From the NCBI GenBank assembly GCA_902805475.1, contig CADCSX010000005.1:3235501-3299500 (forward strand): 64,000 nucleotides of DNA, in the 5' to 3' direction. The stretch is from Entonaema liquescens. Lineage: Eukaryota > Ascomycota > Sordariomycetes > Xylariales > Xylariaceae. Below the pieces are notes generated by a model that ran no database searches, was not told the origin of the DNA, and saw only the letters and a program-made list of their open reading frames with translations. The translations under genes were made by a program, and so were the position numbers. The first letter of the stretch is position 1; the number at the start of each line of letters is the position of its first letter. Of this stretch, positions 44,807-56,036 are shown in pieces.

Positions 44807-46396
44807 GGCGATGTGTTGTTCCCGATGTAGTGTGATCTCGGGCAAGGTGGGTATATCAGTATATCAGATAATGTCTTGTTCACTTTTTACGGTTGAAAAG
44901 TCGAGATTATCAATCGATAAATCGGGATGATGTAAACGGCTAGTGCCGGGGCTAAAGAGCTTTACAGGGTAGCTCGGGCCACTTTGTTATTGAACCAATC
45001 ATAGCTTGGGAGTTGCTTGATTACAAATAAGGTACTCGGGCACTCATTCAGTAGAAATGTGAAAAACACAATACATTATGTAATTGATTAATGAAAAGTC
45101 GCCTTTTGAGTTTTAGGGGTTTATACATGTAAATGATAGTATGCACGTATATTTTCTAACTAATAAGTGAGTTTACTTATAAACGTTTATTGGTTAGTAG
45201 CGTAGGCTTAGCATGGTATATTACTTTGAATATGCATGCAGCGTTTAATAAAGAGGGGTAGAGATTTGGTTTTGAACGGTTGTGTCTAAATTGACTCCAA
45301 ATGTTGCCTAGCAATATTGACTACGGAACTACTCATTTCGTGTCAACTTACAGGTTCGTGGAGATGCCTGAAATACGTGCCCAAGAACTAAATAGAGAAA
45401 TCTGAGATCTGACTGTCATGAGACTATTCATTGACAAGTGTAAGCGGCCTAGACCTAATACTAAGATAAAGACAAAGAGACTTACGAATCTCGAAAATAA
45501 CTAACCATCTCGATGTGAGACTCTCGATGTGAGACTTTATACTCAAATTAGATCGTCATCAACTTTATCAAGAAGAGATAGTTCAAAGAGTAAGTCTGGA
45601 TTAGACCAATTGAGAGGTGCATGTATAAGTTAGAATCAAGGGACCAGATAGTCGGAATACTGATTGGTTGATAAGAAGTTAGATTGGGCATCGCCACTCG
45701 TGGACTACCCATGGACTACCCATGGAACTAAAGCTTTCCCCGCATTCTAGCGAGATCTAACCAATCAAAAGTGTTACTAATGGTCTGCTCGGCCAAGTCG
45801 GATCCAATTTAGTGTAGATTAAAAAGTGACTTTTTTTGCAGTGTCGGAGCTCGGGTGGATTGCGTCGGCGTCGAATGTTCTGTCTCCGTTAGCCGTTTCT
45901 TTGGTTGGTGGCCCTCGTTCGATGAGCATCCATTTGGTCCCCATCCTCCATTAGCAATCGCACACACATCACATCACCTCGCATCACCACCTTCTTCTTC
46001 CTTCCCCTCCTCCCCTTTCCCCCTTTTAATATCTACTCTTTAGGTCAGGACTCCCTCGAATTTATTTGTCACTGATGGTTGTCTAACATTTTACTTATCT
46101 AGCCTAGAGTCGAAGGCATTATCACCTATAAAAAGCCTGGGGAAAAGGGAAGGGGAAAAAAAAAAAAAAGAGAAAAATTCGTTCTGTTTCGAGGTGATCG
46201 CATCGGAACCTTACACGAGCCACACTCATGTCGATATAGACATCCGAATCATAGGGACGTCTAATTTTATAACCTTGACGAAACCCGAAATCCCAATTCC
46301 TACAAAATTCACTTCTACCTCTGTTACTTAAGTTCAGATATCCGAGGCAGATTATAAGCCATACCTGAGGAAAGCCGCAATCTCGCCACCACCAAG
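44807..46396. other. Divergent intergenic, glutaredoxin to PRELI gene
   Basis: About 1.6 kb, AT-rich to 45.8 kb, then a pyrimidine-rich leader at 45930-46030. A short direct repeat (GGACTACCCAT) lies near 45703-45726. No gene is supported. Confidence 0.5.
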
Positions 46397-47170
46397 ATGG
46401 TTCTAACTCACACGACCAATCACACCTACTCTCACCCATTCCCAACTGTGACCTTGGCCTTCTTTCTTCGGTATTACTCACCGCGTCTCAATCCTTTCTC
46501 CAGCCATGTTCTCTCCACCGATACTATCTCGTCGCATGTCGACCCAGAAACCGGTCGCCTGCACACGACTCGCATCCACATGAAGAAGACCCGCTTGCCC
46601 TCCGCTGTAGTGAAGCTCCTTCCTAGTAGTGTTACCGGTGGCGGTGGTGACAAGTCGAGCTATGTCCTCGAGACTAGCGTCGTGGATATCAAAGAGGGGT
46701 GGATGAAAACGGAGAGTCGGAATCTGAACTATACGGGTGTTTTAAGTGTAGTTGAGGAGCAGCACTACTCGACTACCCCTCCCGATCAGACTGCGTCATC
46801 TCCATCGGGAACTGTAGGAAGGTCTCTTACTCCTATAACTCATCGACCTCTGGCTCCCAACACCTTCGTCACCACTACCTTCTCCTACCGATCTACATTG
46901 GGTGGTGGCAAGAAGCAAGAAAAAACTGCGATAGAGCCTACAGATGGCAATGATGAACCCGGCACGCGACGATTCGGCGATTGGATTTCGGGATGGGGCG
47001 CCAAGCGGATTCAGCGCAGCATCGAATCCATTGCTTCCAACAAGACGGATGACCAGATAACCAAGTCGCGAGACGGTATGCGCATCGTCTTGGAGCGGCT
47101 ACGGAGCAACGGCGTGGTGGCCGTGCTCAGGGAGCTCAGACGACGAGAGGGAAACGTCTTTGAGCAGTAA
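46397..47170 (+). CDS. PRELI/MSF1-domain phospholipid transfer protein
   Basis: This is a single exon of 257 aa. The N-terminus 'HTYSHPFPTVTLAFFLRYYS', then S-H-V-L-S-T-D and 'DPETGRLHTTRIHMKKTRLP' match the PRELI/MSF1 (Ups) pattern: His and Tyr near the start, the V-L-x-x-D strand, and a G-x-L-x-x-x-R-I strand. The middle strands include 'SSYVLETSVVDIKEGWMKTE' and S-R-N-L-N-Y-T-G-V. The last 70 residues form a basic amphipathic helix ('DGMRIVLERLRSNGVVAVLR'), consistent with the lid and C-terminal helix of the family. Ups proteins move phosphatidic acid or phosphatidylserine between mitochondrial membranes with the partner Mdm35. The copy is longer than typical Ups1/Ups2 because of a low-complexity insert at about 125-150 and another before the helix. 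Which Ups member it is cannot be told by eye. Confidence 0.85.
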   Translation: MVLTHTTNHTYSHPFPTVTLAFFLRYYSPRLNPFSSHVLSTDTISSHVDPETGRLHTTRIHMKKTRLPSAVVKLLPSSVTGGGGDKSSYVLETSVVDIKEGWMKTESRNLNYTGVLSVVEEQHYSTTPPDQTASSPSGTVGRSLTPITHRPLAPNTFVTTTFSYRSTLGGGKKQEKTAIEPTDGNDEPGTRRFGDWISGWGAKRIQRSIESIASNKTDDQITKSRDGMRIVLERLRSNGVVAVLRELRRREGNVFEQ

Positions 47171-47759
47171 GCACGGAATCGGAATTGAATTATCTTTCCT
47201 TGGCTCAGGACTATACCCCCGTGTTACAACACAACTTGTATATCCATCTCTGGTTTTTCAAATTAGCAAGGCGTTTGGGGAATTTAGCTGGAGGCAGCAA
47301 AAGCGATGGGAGGCTCGCGACGTCTTTTTTTCATGAATGATCATGGCACGGACCTACGTATCGAAATCATATGCGGAGGAGAGGGGAGGGGAGAAATGAG
47401 GGGGCGGAGACGTGGACGGTGGGCTAATTTGAAGGCTTGAAGTGCTTCCAATACTATCCGTTCGTTGGGTAGGACATGGTGTAGTTTGTTGTTCTACTCC
47501 CCTCATGTACAAAAATCGTTACGAGTATCTTTTACCGTTTATAAGTTTCTCAAATTAGGGAATCTCGTGTCATGTTATTGACATCAAAAAAAATCATGAA
47601 TTTAAAAAACATTTTATATCATCTTAAGCCAGCCTTTGCTAAATCACCTAAATGTCAAAGAATTTACTAAAGTAGGCCATAATTGAAATTGGATATGAAG
47701 TTCCTTGAATTAGATTTTACGTGTTGCCATATCTAGAACAGCTTATGACAAATAGTTAA
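47171..47759. other. Convergent intergenic
   Basis: About 0.6 kb of 3'-flanking DNA. No gene is seen. Confidence 0.5.
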
Positions 47760-49768
47760 TCACAATTCTGTTATTGCGACCATAACCACAGCGCCAGCAG
47801 CTATGAATACGGCGCTTAAGCCCGCTCCAATCCTCCCCGCGCCAGAGCCCTTCGTATTAGCACTGGCTGACACATTTCCCGATCCTTCCTCCGCCGCACC
47901 CGTGCTAACCGTTCCGGGGCCGGTACCGTTGCCCAGCGTGTCAGCCGGGGGTTGCGGGTAGTTGGGCTCGATGGTAAAAGGCTGCACGGAGCTCAAGCTG
48001 TCGACGCGGCCGAGCAGGAACTCGAGATGTCGGAACGCGGCGCTAGGGGCGTACTGGGGAATCATGTGGCCCGACAAGTCAACGCTAACATACGTCAGGC
48101 CTCGCTCGGTGTGTGCTGTTCCCAACACGCCCGCCGCCGCGATGCTGCCTAGCTTCGTCTGGTCGGTCTCGCGCTCGATCTGGTCTGCCGTGCTGAGGGT
48201 GTGGAACGGAACGAAGAACGGCTCGACGGGTGGGGATTGGAAGCCCAGTTGGCCGCCCCAGGTCGTGTTCTGGATCGTGAGGAGGGTCCCGTTCGGCAGC
48301 AGGATCATGTCGAGAGATCCGTGGCCGATGATCACGTTCTTCGTCGCGTCGATGACGTGTGGGAGGACCTTCCACGAAGACGGGTCCGACCGGTCGCCGC
48401 CTACGAAAACGTCGCCGTTGGCGCACTCGGCCCATTCCGTGTTGAGGTCCGCGTGGATGGCCTTCTTCACGTCCTCTCGGTCGAAGTAGATCTCCGCGCC
48501 TACTGGCAGGTAGTCGAGTGTGCCGGGGAAACCCAGGACGTCGTATAAGAGGGGACAGGTGGTGGCGACTTGGTACACGTCGAAACAGGGGTTGATGCTA
48601 AGCGATTCTTCGAGTATGACTTCCCACAGGTTCTGGCACTCGCGGCTGACGCTTTGCGTGTAGCCCTTGGGCTGCGGGCCGGATGGCGGGTACACAAGGT
48701 ACTTGGCATTGTAGTCGGCAAAGCCGCAAGAGTCGTGCAACCCGTGGATGTAAGCGCTGAAGGAGTTGTTGAAGGTGAAGAGGTTGTGGTGGTAGTCGAC
48801 GAAGGGAACAGTAGTAGCAGACTCCTGGACGACGTCATCGCCGAGAACAGGGTCATATACTATCAGACCTGACACGTTATAATAGGTGGTGTCGTTCTTA
48901 TCCAGCATAGCCGACGCGATGTACGGGCAGTACGCGCCGGCATACGACTCTCCCGCAATGTACACCTTGTAGCCTTGCAGGGAGAAGGTGTCGATGAAGT
49001 TTTTCCAGAAGCCGAGGAATTGAGAAGCTACATCCTCTTCTCCGCGAGCTGTCACCTTGCCGCGCGAGAAGCCCGTTCCGATCGGCTGTTCCACCCAGAC
49101 CACGTTCGTCAACCTGTTCCAGGCCCACGGGTTAGGGATCGGCTTCAGGGTGCCGGATTGCCAGATGAAGGGACCGTTTTCCTGGAGGAGGCCCTCAAAA
49201 GAAGAGCATCCGGGCTAGATGAGAAATATCGATTAGCTACATGGTACCGCGACTCGCTCCGTAGACACGAGCTATAAGCGATAGCGACTTACACCACCGT
49301 TTAGCCATAGCAGAATCTCCTTCTGGGTTGTATTCTTCGTGTCTGACGAGGGGAAGAACCAGAAGAAGAGTTCGTCTGTGTCGTCTGGATTGTCGGTGAT
49401 AGGTAGATACCCAGCATACGACTCGCCTACGTCAAAGTCGACATCAGGGATACCGGTGCCGTTGACGGCGAACTCTATCGGTGAGACAACAAGTTAGCCA
49501 CTTTTAACACATCATTTATAGTTTCACGACATCTAACATCGCCATGTGGAACCATGGACAAGGGTATCGTACTTGTGGTATTCGCATTGGCGAACTTGGG
49601 TGGCGGCAGTTGTCTCGTAGCTAGATATTGCGTAGCGAAGCTGTCATGCTCTGAGATGGTGGATTTGGGCTTTGCTTCCTTCTTGCCCACATGCTGGAAG
49701 CTCCGGCGGGCCTCCGTCACGGCGACGGCAGACAGCAACAGCGCAGACGCGAGCTTAGACCAATGCAT
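47760..49768 (-). CDS. Secreted serine carboxypeptidase (S10), probable GPI anchor
   Basis: My model has exons 49573-49768, 49293-49474 and 47760-49214, 610 aa. The signal peptide 'MHWSKLASALLLSAVAVTEA' is followed by a short propeptide, then the core 'KFAVNGTGIPDVDFDVGESY' and 'LLWLNGGPGCSS' (oxyanion region, split by intron 2). The catalytic Ser is in G-E-S-Y-A-G (about residue 216). The Asp is probably in 'GSLDMILLPNGT' and the His in S-G-H-M-I-P, in the usual order. Enzymes of this family remove C-terminal residues at acid pH outside the cell or in the vacuole. The end is unusual for a simple secreted S10: a Ser/Gly/Thr-rich spacer with N-glycan sites, then G-A-G-L-S and a hydrophobic tail 'LSAVFIAAGAVVMVAI'. 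Such a tail suggests addition of a GPI anchor and attachment to the plasma membrane or wall. Start 49768 was chosen for the signal peptide; the frame is open further upstream without an ATG. Confidence 0.92.
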
Positions 49769-51406
49769 GACTATGTCGAGCTTAAGCAAAGAGCTATATA
49801 AACTTCGACGACCCCAAGAGAAGAAATCCAATGCTGAACTAACTCGAGTGGTTAGGCGTTCCCAAAAAAGAGAAACTTGTGGCTGCGCCGAGACTCTGGG
49901 CGATGCAGCTTAAGGAAAAGTAGGGAATGGGGGAGGGGAGGAAACCAAGATAAAAGAGATCGAGGAATGCCAGACGGGTGGTTGGCGGTGACAGGGTGAA
50001 ATGAGTGAATCACCAGCCTACCGGGATTACGGCAACGGGTCTATTTCGTATTCACCCTACAAACCAGGTCTGATCACCACATATTACACTGATATGCTAC
50101 TTTAGCTGCTATGCTATGCTTCCTCGCCTGCCAAGATAGGGAGCTCACGCAAGAGAGCCCTTGCCATGACCCAATGTCTCATCGATGTTACGTGGGTTGT
50201 TTTTGCGCCGTTCATACACTCACTACCTATACATTTCGTGGCCCATGCCACTCCCGTACGTAAGTGTAGATACGTAATACAAAGACTACCGAGTGGTTTT
50301 CTAAGAAAACAGGGACCTGGGTGAGGGGAAATGAGCTGTGCCTGACGCTGTGCCGCGCGGGAGCTGGGGGAGCTGAGGGATCCATGCTGAGATCGGGAAT
50401 ATCTCACTAACGGTATTATTATTCACTCGTTCGTGGGACAAATCCTACTGGCAGACTGGCAAAAGACAGAAATAAAAACATTCATCAAGAGTAGAGTATG
50501 AATCATAGAAGAAGTAACATCTGCAATAAGAACAACTTCTCCAAATCCTACCCCAAACTGAACATTCACTCATACACGACGACACCTACCTAGGCACATT
50601 ACACATACATACATACGTTAGGTTCAGCCCTCTACGTCAAGCTACCGCTTATCTGCGGGGACGGGAATAACAATACCCAATATAAGAACGCGGGGGGTCC
50701 ACCGCCTGGCTTTTTGCGAAGACGAGCGATTGCCTCATTAGGAAGCTGTTCAGGTACCGTTACCAAGCTTTCTGATAAGCTTTTTCCACCGTATGTTTTT
50801 CATGGAGGCATGTAGTTAGCTTGAAGAAAAAAAAGAAAAAGAAAAAAAAAAGACTAGGAAACATAGAACGCGCCAACATAGGCCCTTGAAAGATTGCGCG
50901 ATTACCACCGCCAATCACTCTGTTTATTTACATTCCTAAGCTATGATTATGGGTATTTATCACTTAACTAACCTCATTCCGGGATACTTAACAAGAATAG
51001 GTAATTAGATATATAAATGAAGAGTCCGGCCGAGGTGGGTAGTATCCATGCCTATTCAGAAAGTACAGTGTAAGTTCAAGCACAGATACGAGATCGATCC
51101 GTACGTCCCCGGCCGTAAAGGTTACCATCAAGACGCGTCCCAATGACGAAAGACAGTCGCATTTTGGGATATCGGTTTGAACCGGCTCGCTAGGAATTAG
51201 TCTACTAGTTCTTCACGTAAGAAACCACAATATAGCTTTCATGTCCACGCGTGAGGGCACAGCTGTTAGATTTAGCCACTATTGTAGTAACCGATTCTCT
51301 ATTGGGGTTGGCCCTATATAGACCTCTTATGTGGAAAGTGTATATACATTGTCCGCGTAGTTGGCCAAGTAGAACGAAGCTATTAATATATGAGAAGAGA
51401 GGATTC
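49769..51406. other. Intergenic, S10 promoter to MRF1 3' end
   Basis: About 1.6 kb containing an A/G-rich tract at 50820-50855 (AAGAAAAAAAAGAAAAAG type). Short frames inside are not supported. Confidence 0.5.
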
Positions 51407-52775
51407 TTATTTCCTCTTCTTGTTCTTTTCTTGTTTTTTATCAACCGGTTCATCAAGATTCGAATCATTGATTAGAGCATTAATGTCCTGCTTAATCAGC
51501 CAGTCCTTCGTACTCTTCATTATCCTGTCCAGAGTTTCTCCGCCTTCCAGCACGTCAGGTAGGTTGTGAACATCCAAGCCGCTCCGGTGGTCCGTACATC
51601 GGTCTTGGCTGTAGTTGTAGGTACGGATCTTGTTACCGCGAGTGATCTTATCTTTGCTTAGTACCGTGTTGCGTAGCTCCCACGCCTCTTCTTCGCGTTC
51701 CTCGCGCCGTTTCTGGCCGATGCGCGATCGCAATAATGTCCACGCTGACTGCCTGTTACGGTGCTGTGAACGCGAATCCTGCATCGATACCGAAATCCCC
51801 GTCGGCTCGTGCGTCAGCCTTATTGCACTCTCCGTTTTGTTCACGTGCTGACCACCCGCCCCGCTTGCTCGCATCTTCTCTTCCTTGACCTCTCGTGGGT
51901 CTACGTAGAAGATACTATTGGGGTCGTTAAAACTCTCCTCGTTCGGCATCTGGCTCTCATCCTCGGGAAACGATGGTAAAACCCATACCGCGACGGCGCT
52001 CGTATGTGTGCGTCCGCTTGTCTCTGTAGATGGTACACGTTGTACACGGTGCATCCCCGCCTCACCGCGGAACTGGTCGTACGCGCCTACATCCAGAACC
52101 TCGAGTACTGCTTCTTGGAGTGGAGACTCGCTGGAGCTACCCGTCATGGACTCGCCGCCGTCTACAGTCTCGTACTTCAGAATGTTCGTGCGTATACCCT
52201 TGCGCACGCAGTACTGTTTGTACATGCGGAATACCGCATCCGCGAAGTAACGACCTTCCATACCGCCGGGCCCGGGACGTACCTCGAGTAGGCAAGGCAT
52301 ATCAGCGAAAGGATCACGCGGTGTAAGAGAGGCGGATAGGGCAGTAGCCGAGTCATCAAACTTGGCAGTGGTTGCGGACAATTCGTCTTTAGCTAGCTGG
52401 CGCAATTCGTCATCCTGTGATTGTAGTAGAGCATTAAGCTCTGTTATAGAAGATCGGGCGGCTTCCCATTCCTTCAAGGCATCGGCGACGCGCGATAGTT
52501 CGCCAACGCGCTTGGCTATTTTCGAGTCGAACTCATTGGCAAGCTCGGCTGCGAGTTTATCATGCTCAGCAGCTATGTTTTGTGCTCGTTGGATGAGAAC
52601 AGAAGGTAAATTTATTCTGGAGTCTTTAACAATATTAGTCCTAGAATGAGAATAACGAGACAATATGTTTTTATTTCGTACCTGTATTTGTACTAGCGAG
52701 CCGTATGAACTGGCGACTCCGAGGCTGTGCCAATGCCTTGATACAGCGACGGCACACCCATTGCGATGTCAACAT
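51407..52775 (-). CDS. MRF1: Mitochondrial peptide chain release factor 1
   Basis: My model is exon 1 52682-52775, intron 52624-52681 and exon 2 51407-52623, 436 aa. The GGQ peptidyl-hydrolysis motif is at about residue 290 in 'ASGAGGQHVNKTESAIRLTH', followed by 'PTGISVSMQDSRSQHRN'. The N-terminal helical domain is followed by 'LLEVRPGPGGMEGRYFADAV', and the stop-recognition region includes 'GEAGMHRVQRVPSTETSGRT'. These match class I bacterial or organellar RF1. The first 30 residues (W-V-C-R-R-C-I-K-A-L-A-Q-P-R-S-R) form a basic presequence. The factor releases the chain at UAA/UAG in the mitochondrial matrix. The AAAG acceptor at 52624 was preferred because the TAG acceptor further upstream breaks the frame. 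The C-terminus is a lysine-rich tail of about 15 residues (K-K-Q-E-K-N-K-K-R-K). Confidence 0.95.
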
Positions 52776-54027
52776 ATTTGTCCCATCAAAGATGTTATAA
52801 GACTCTTTTCTAAGCTCAACCGGGAGCCGCGAGACCGTGGGTTTAACAAGTGAAAAATTAAGGTTTAGTATCGTAGCGCATATCTTATCGATAGAGGGTT
52901 GATAACATACCGATATAGCCTTTTCAGGTTAGTACGTGTGGTGCTAGATCAGGTTCTGCGCAATTGAGCAGAGCATCCTATGCGGGGGAGGGGAAGCAGC
53001 ATCCATATTACGTAAGGTACGCCTATTGCATACTCAGAAACTGCTTTATTCAAAAAGAAGGTCGAGGTACAACAGGTTTAGAATATAGTCCCAATAGTTC
53101 AACGTACCTACCTACCTAGATAACCTGTGTATGAGAATACCCCCGGGCGTTCTAATTTTCGTAGAAGAAAGGGGAAAAAAAAAAAAGAAAAAGGCTATAA
53201 AATCCCCGCCTTTATCCCGTGAAAACACTCTCTGTTGACTTGATATGAAACTCTCTCTTGTGTGGGTTTGACTACGATATACGAATAATACGGATAAGGT
53301 AAAGGGGTATTGTGTAGATAGGTATCAAATGGTCACCATCATTATAGGAATAGAAATATAGCATATTTCAAGTATTTGCCTGTCTCTTTCCCTTTCTCTT
53401 AAAACATTATATGAGAGTGACTTGACACCAATATAATCAGTCCAATTAGAAGACAGGGAATGTGTGATATTGCCATATTTGGAAAGTGAATAGCGGATAC
53501 AATGCTCTTAACGATTGAGCTAGGTATCCTTGATCTTTACTACGGTGAATTTTATATGGAAAAGGCTGAAGTCTCTTACTTTGAGGGTACGATGAACGTG
53601 AAAATGACGTTTTGAAAAGTGCATCTCTTACTTGCCGTTCCGCTGCCGAGGCCGGCTCCGAATGGCGTCGGTTCCGAACGCGGACGGTGGGGAATGTTAG
53701 TAAGGTACCCGAAGATAAACGAATATCAGATAGGTACCGCTCGAGTTTTAATCTAACAACTTCCACCATTCTGTTTATACTTGCTTATATGGCACAAGAT
53801 TTATCACTACCAGAGGGAAAAAGTAGAACCACCGGACCGACGACGGCAACGTGGATTTCACGAGCAGTCTTAAGAAGCAGGACGAGCTCGAGCCCAAGCC
53901 TTCCTGTATCTATCTTATATAAATACCAAGAGTAATCTAGTAGCAGTTGGTCCTGTTAGTATAAGCATACGGGTCCCAAACAGCCCGTCCGAGTAATTCC
54001 CAAATTCGAAGATAAACAAGTGAGGTC
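52776..54027. other. Divergent intergenic, MRF1 to MFS gene
   Basis: About 1.25 kb. ACCTACCTACCT occurs near 53106 and an A/G-rich run near 53170-53195. A pair of overlapping frames at 53446-53935 has no domain and is not called. Confidence 0.5.
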
Positions 54028-55688
54028 ATGGTTGGAACGCCCGGCGAAAAGGTAACGGAGGGTTCAAAATCGGCTGCGAATAATGTTCCCGACGCTGAAT
54101 CAACTACAGGGCAGGATGATACCGGCGCCAATAATAAAGATAGCCACTCCGTTGGCGGGACTCCCGGTGACGACGAACCGGAGATTTACTCCGTCTTCTC
54201 TCCCCGGATGAAGATCTTCCTCGTCCTCATGACCGTTTTCGCTACATTATTTTCTCCCTTTTCTTCCTTCATCTACTTACCTGCCATTACGCCCATCGCG
54301 GAATCGTATAGTCGTTCAATTGCTGAGATCAACCTCACTGTAACTCTCTATCAGGTTATGCAAGCAGTTGCGCCGCTCTTCCTCGGTGACCTTAGCGACC
54401 AGGTCGGCCGCCGTCCCGTTTATATGCTTACTTTTGCTATTTACCTTGGGGCCAACATTGCCTTGGCTTTGCAGAATAACTATGCGGCTCTTATGGTTCT
54501 ACGGGCCCTCCAGAGTACTGGTAGCAGTGCAACCGTCGCTATTGGTAGTGCTGTCATGGCAGACTTCACCACAAGCGCCGACAGGGGTGGCTACATTACA
54601 GCCGTGCAGGCGAGCGTCATGTTTGCGCCTGCTCTAGCTCCTGTTCTGGGTGGGATACTAACTCAATTCCTTGGCTGGCGCTCGACATTCTGGTTTCTTA
54701 CTATTGCCGCCGGTGTATTTCTGCTCATCTACATCCCGTTCGTCCCTGAAGTGAGTCCATATTTGAGCATTAACAGACGCCAGTTAAACTAACGTTATCC
54801 TAGACCGCTCGTAATATAGTTGGGAATGGCTCTATTCCCCCACCAAGATTGAATATATCGCCACTATCCGCCTATCAATGGCGCAAGAAGCGCCGCGATG
54901 TTGAACAGCAGCCTGACGGTCCAACATTACCACAACCAAAAAAGATCCCGAGAAGGATTCCTGTCCCCAATGTGCTTGCTGCGGTGCTTATAGTCTTTGA
55001 AAAAGACGTGGGCGCCCTTATGCTCTTTATGTCCTTGTTCGTCATGGCCAACTACGCCATGTTAGTTCCTCTACAAGATGTAATCCGCCGACAGTACGAT
55101 TTCAACGACCTCCAGGTCGGGTTATGCTATATCCCCTATGCTGTAGGATCGGTATTAGGGGCTAGCACTGTTGGGAAGTTATTGAATTGGAACTACACGC
55201 GAGTTGCTAAGAGCGTCGGCGTGTCGCCTGATCGCAAACGGGGCGATGACATGCGCAAGTTCCCTATCGAGAGGGCCCGGCTAGACTTGATGTGGCCGTG
55301 GACAATTCTAGCTGTGGGCATGATTATCGCGTGGGGGTGGGTCGTCGACTCGGGTACGAGCCTCGCTGCGCCGTTGGTCGTCCTGTTCTTTGGCGGTGCG
55401 GGCTTAAGCGGACCAGTAAGTATCCTAACAACGCTACTGGTCGATCTTTATCCCATGAACCCAGGACGCGTCTCATCGACCTTTAACTTAACGCGTGCCG
55501 CGCTTAGTGCTGTTGGAACTGCCGTCGTACAGTACATCATCGACGCTTGGGGGTACGGTTTCACGTATCTCTTCATGGGCTGTGTTGTATTAGCGGCCAG
55601 CCCCTGCATTGTAATAGTAAGGAAATGGGGTCCCAAGTGGAGGGAAGAGAGATACCAGCGCTTCGAGAAGAAGGTAGGGAAGTCATGA
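54028..55688 (+). CDS. MFS transporter, DHA1 family, QDR-like
   Basis: My model has two exons, 54028-54750 and 54804-55688, 535 aa, with a GTGAGT donor and phase 0. Twelve hydrophobic segments can be traced, six per exon side of the central loop. The family's motif A is present after TM2: G-D-L-S-D-Q-V-G-R-R-P-V-Y. TM4-5 carry 'VLRALQSTGSSATVAIGSAV' and 'APVLGGILTQFLGWRSTFWF', the antiporter signature of drug:H+ exporters with 12 spans. The cytosolic loop has Arg/Lys-rich 'QWRKKRRD'. The N-terminal 55 residues are hydrophilic and acidic. This resembles quinidine/polyamine-type exporters (QDR), located in the plasma membrane. The substrate is unknown. Immediately downstream lie two flavoenzymes on the other strand, so co-function is possible but not shown. 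Confidence 0.88.
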
Positions 55689-56036
55689 TTCGGAAGTCTC
55701 GTAAGCACTGGGTTTACGCGAGTAACATGCCAAAACTTCATAACAGTCGATTTACACAATGTATAACAGGAAGCGGGATTATACGTCAAGATACCCCTGA
55801 ATATATGGCATGCTTTGGGTAGCTATAACCAGATGAGTTGGAGAGTGGTAAATGAATTGATACCCATGGATAACCTCGTATACCTAGATTTATAGATTTA
55901 TAGATGAAAAGATAACCTCTTCAATACCCCTATGAGCTTAAGTCCCCTGCTTGGTCTTCGCAAATGCTCGTGTCACTAAATAACAAGTGAGGAAGTGTTT
56001 CCTAACGCCTTTATGCCCTATATTCCTTTTTAAATA
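55689..56036. other. Convergent intergenic, MFS to PCYOX-like
   Basis: 348 bp of 3' flanks; nothing else is seen. Confidence 0.5.

Noticed and set aside
48085..48872. Long plus- and minus-strand frames inside the S10 carboxypeptidase exon
   Set aside because: They are shadows of a GC-rich coding exon in other frames; the S10 motifs fix the real frame.
53446..53935. Two overlapping frames of 107 codons on opposite strands
   Set aside because: Neither has a domain or a plausible start context; they mirror each other.
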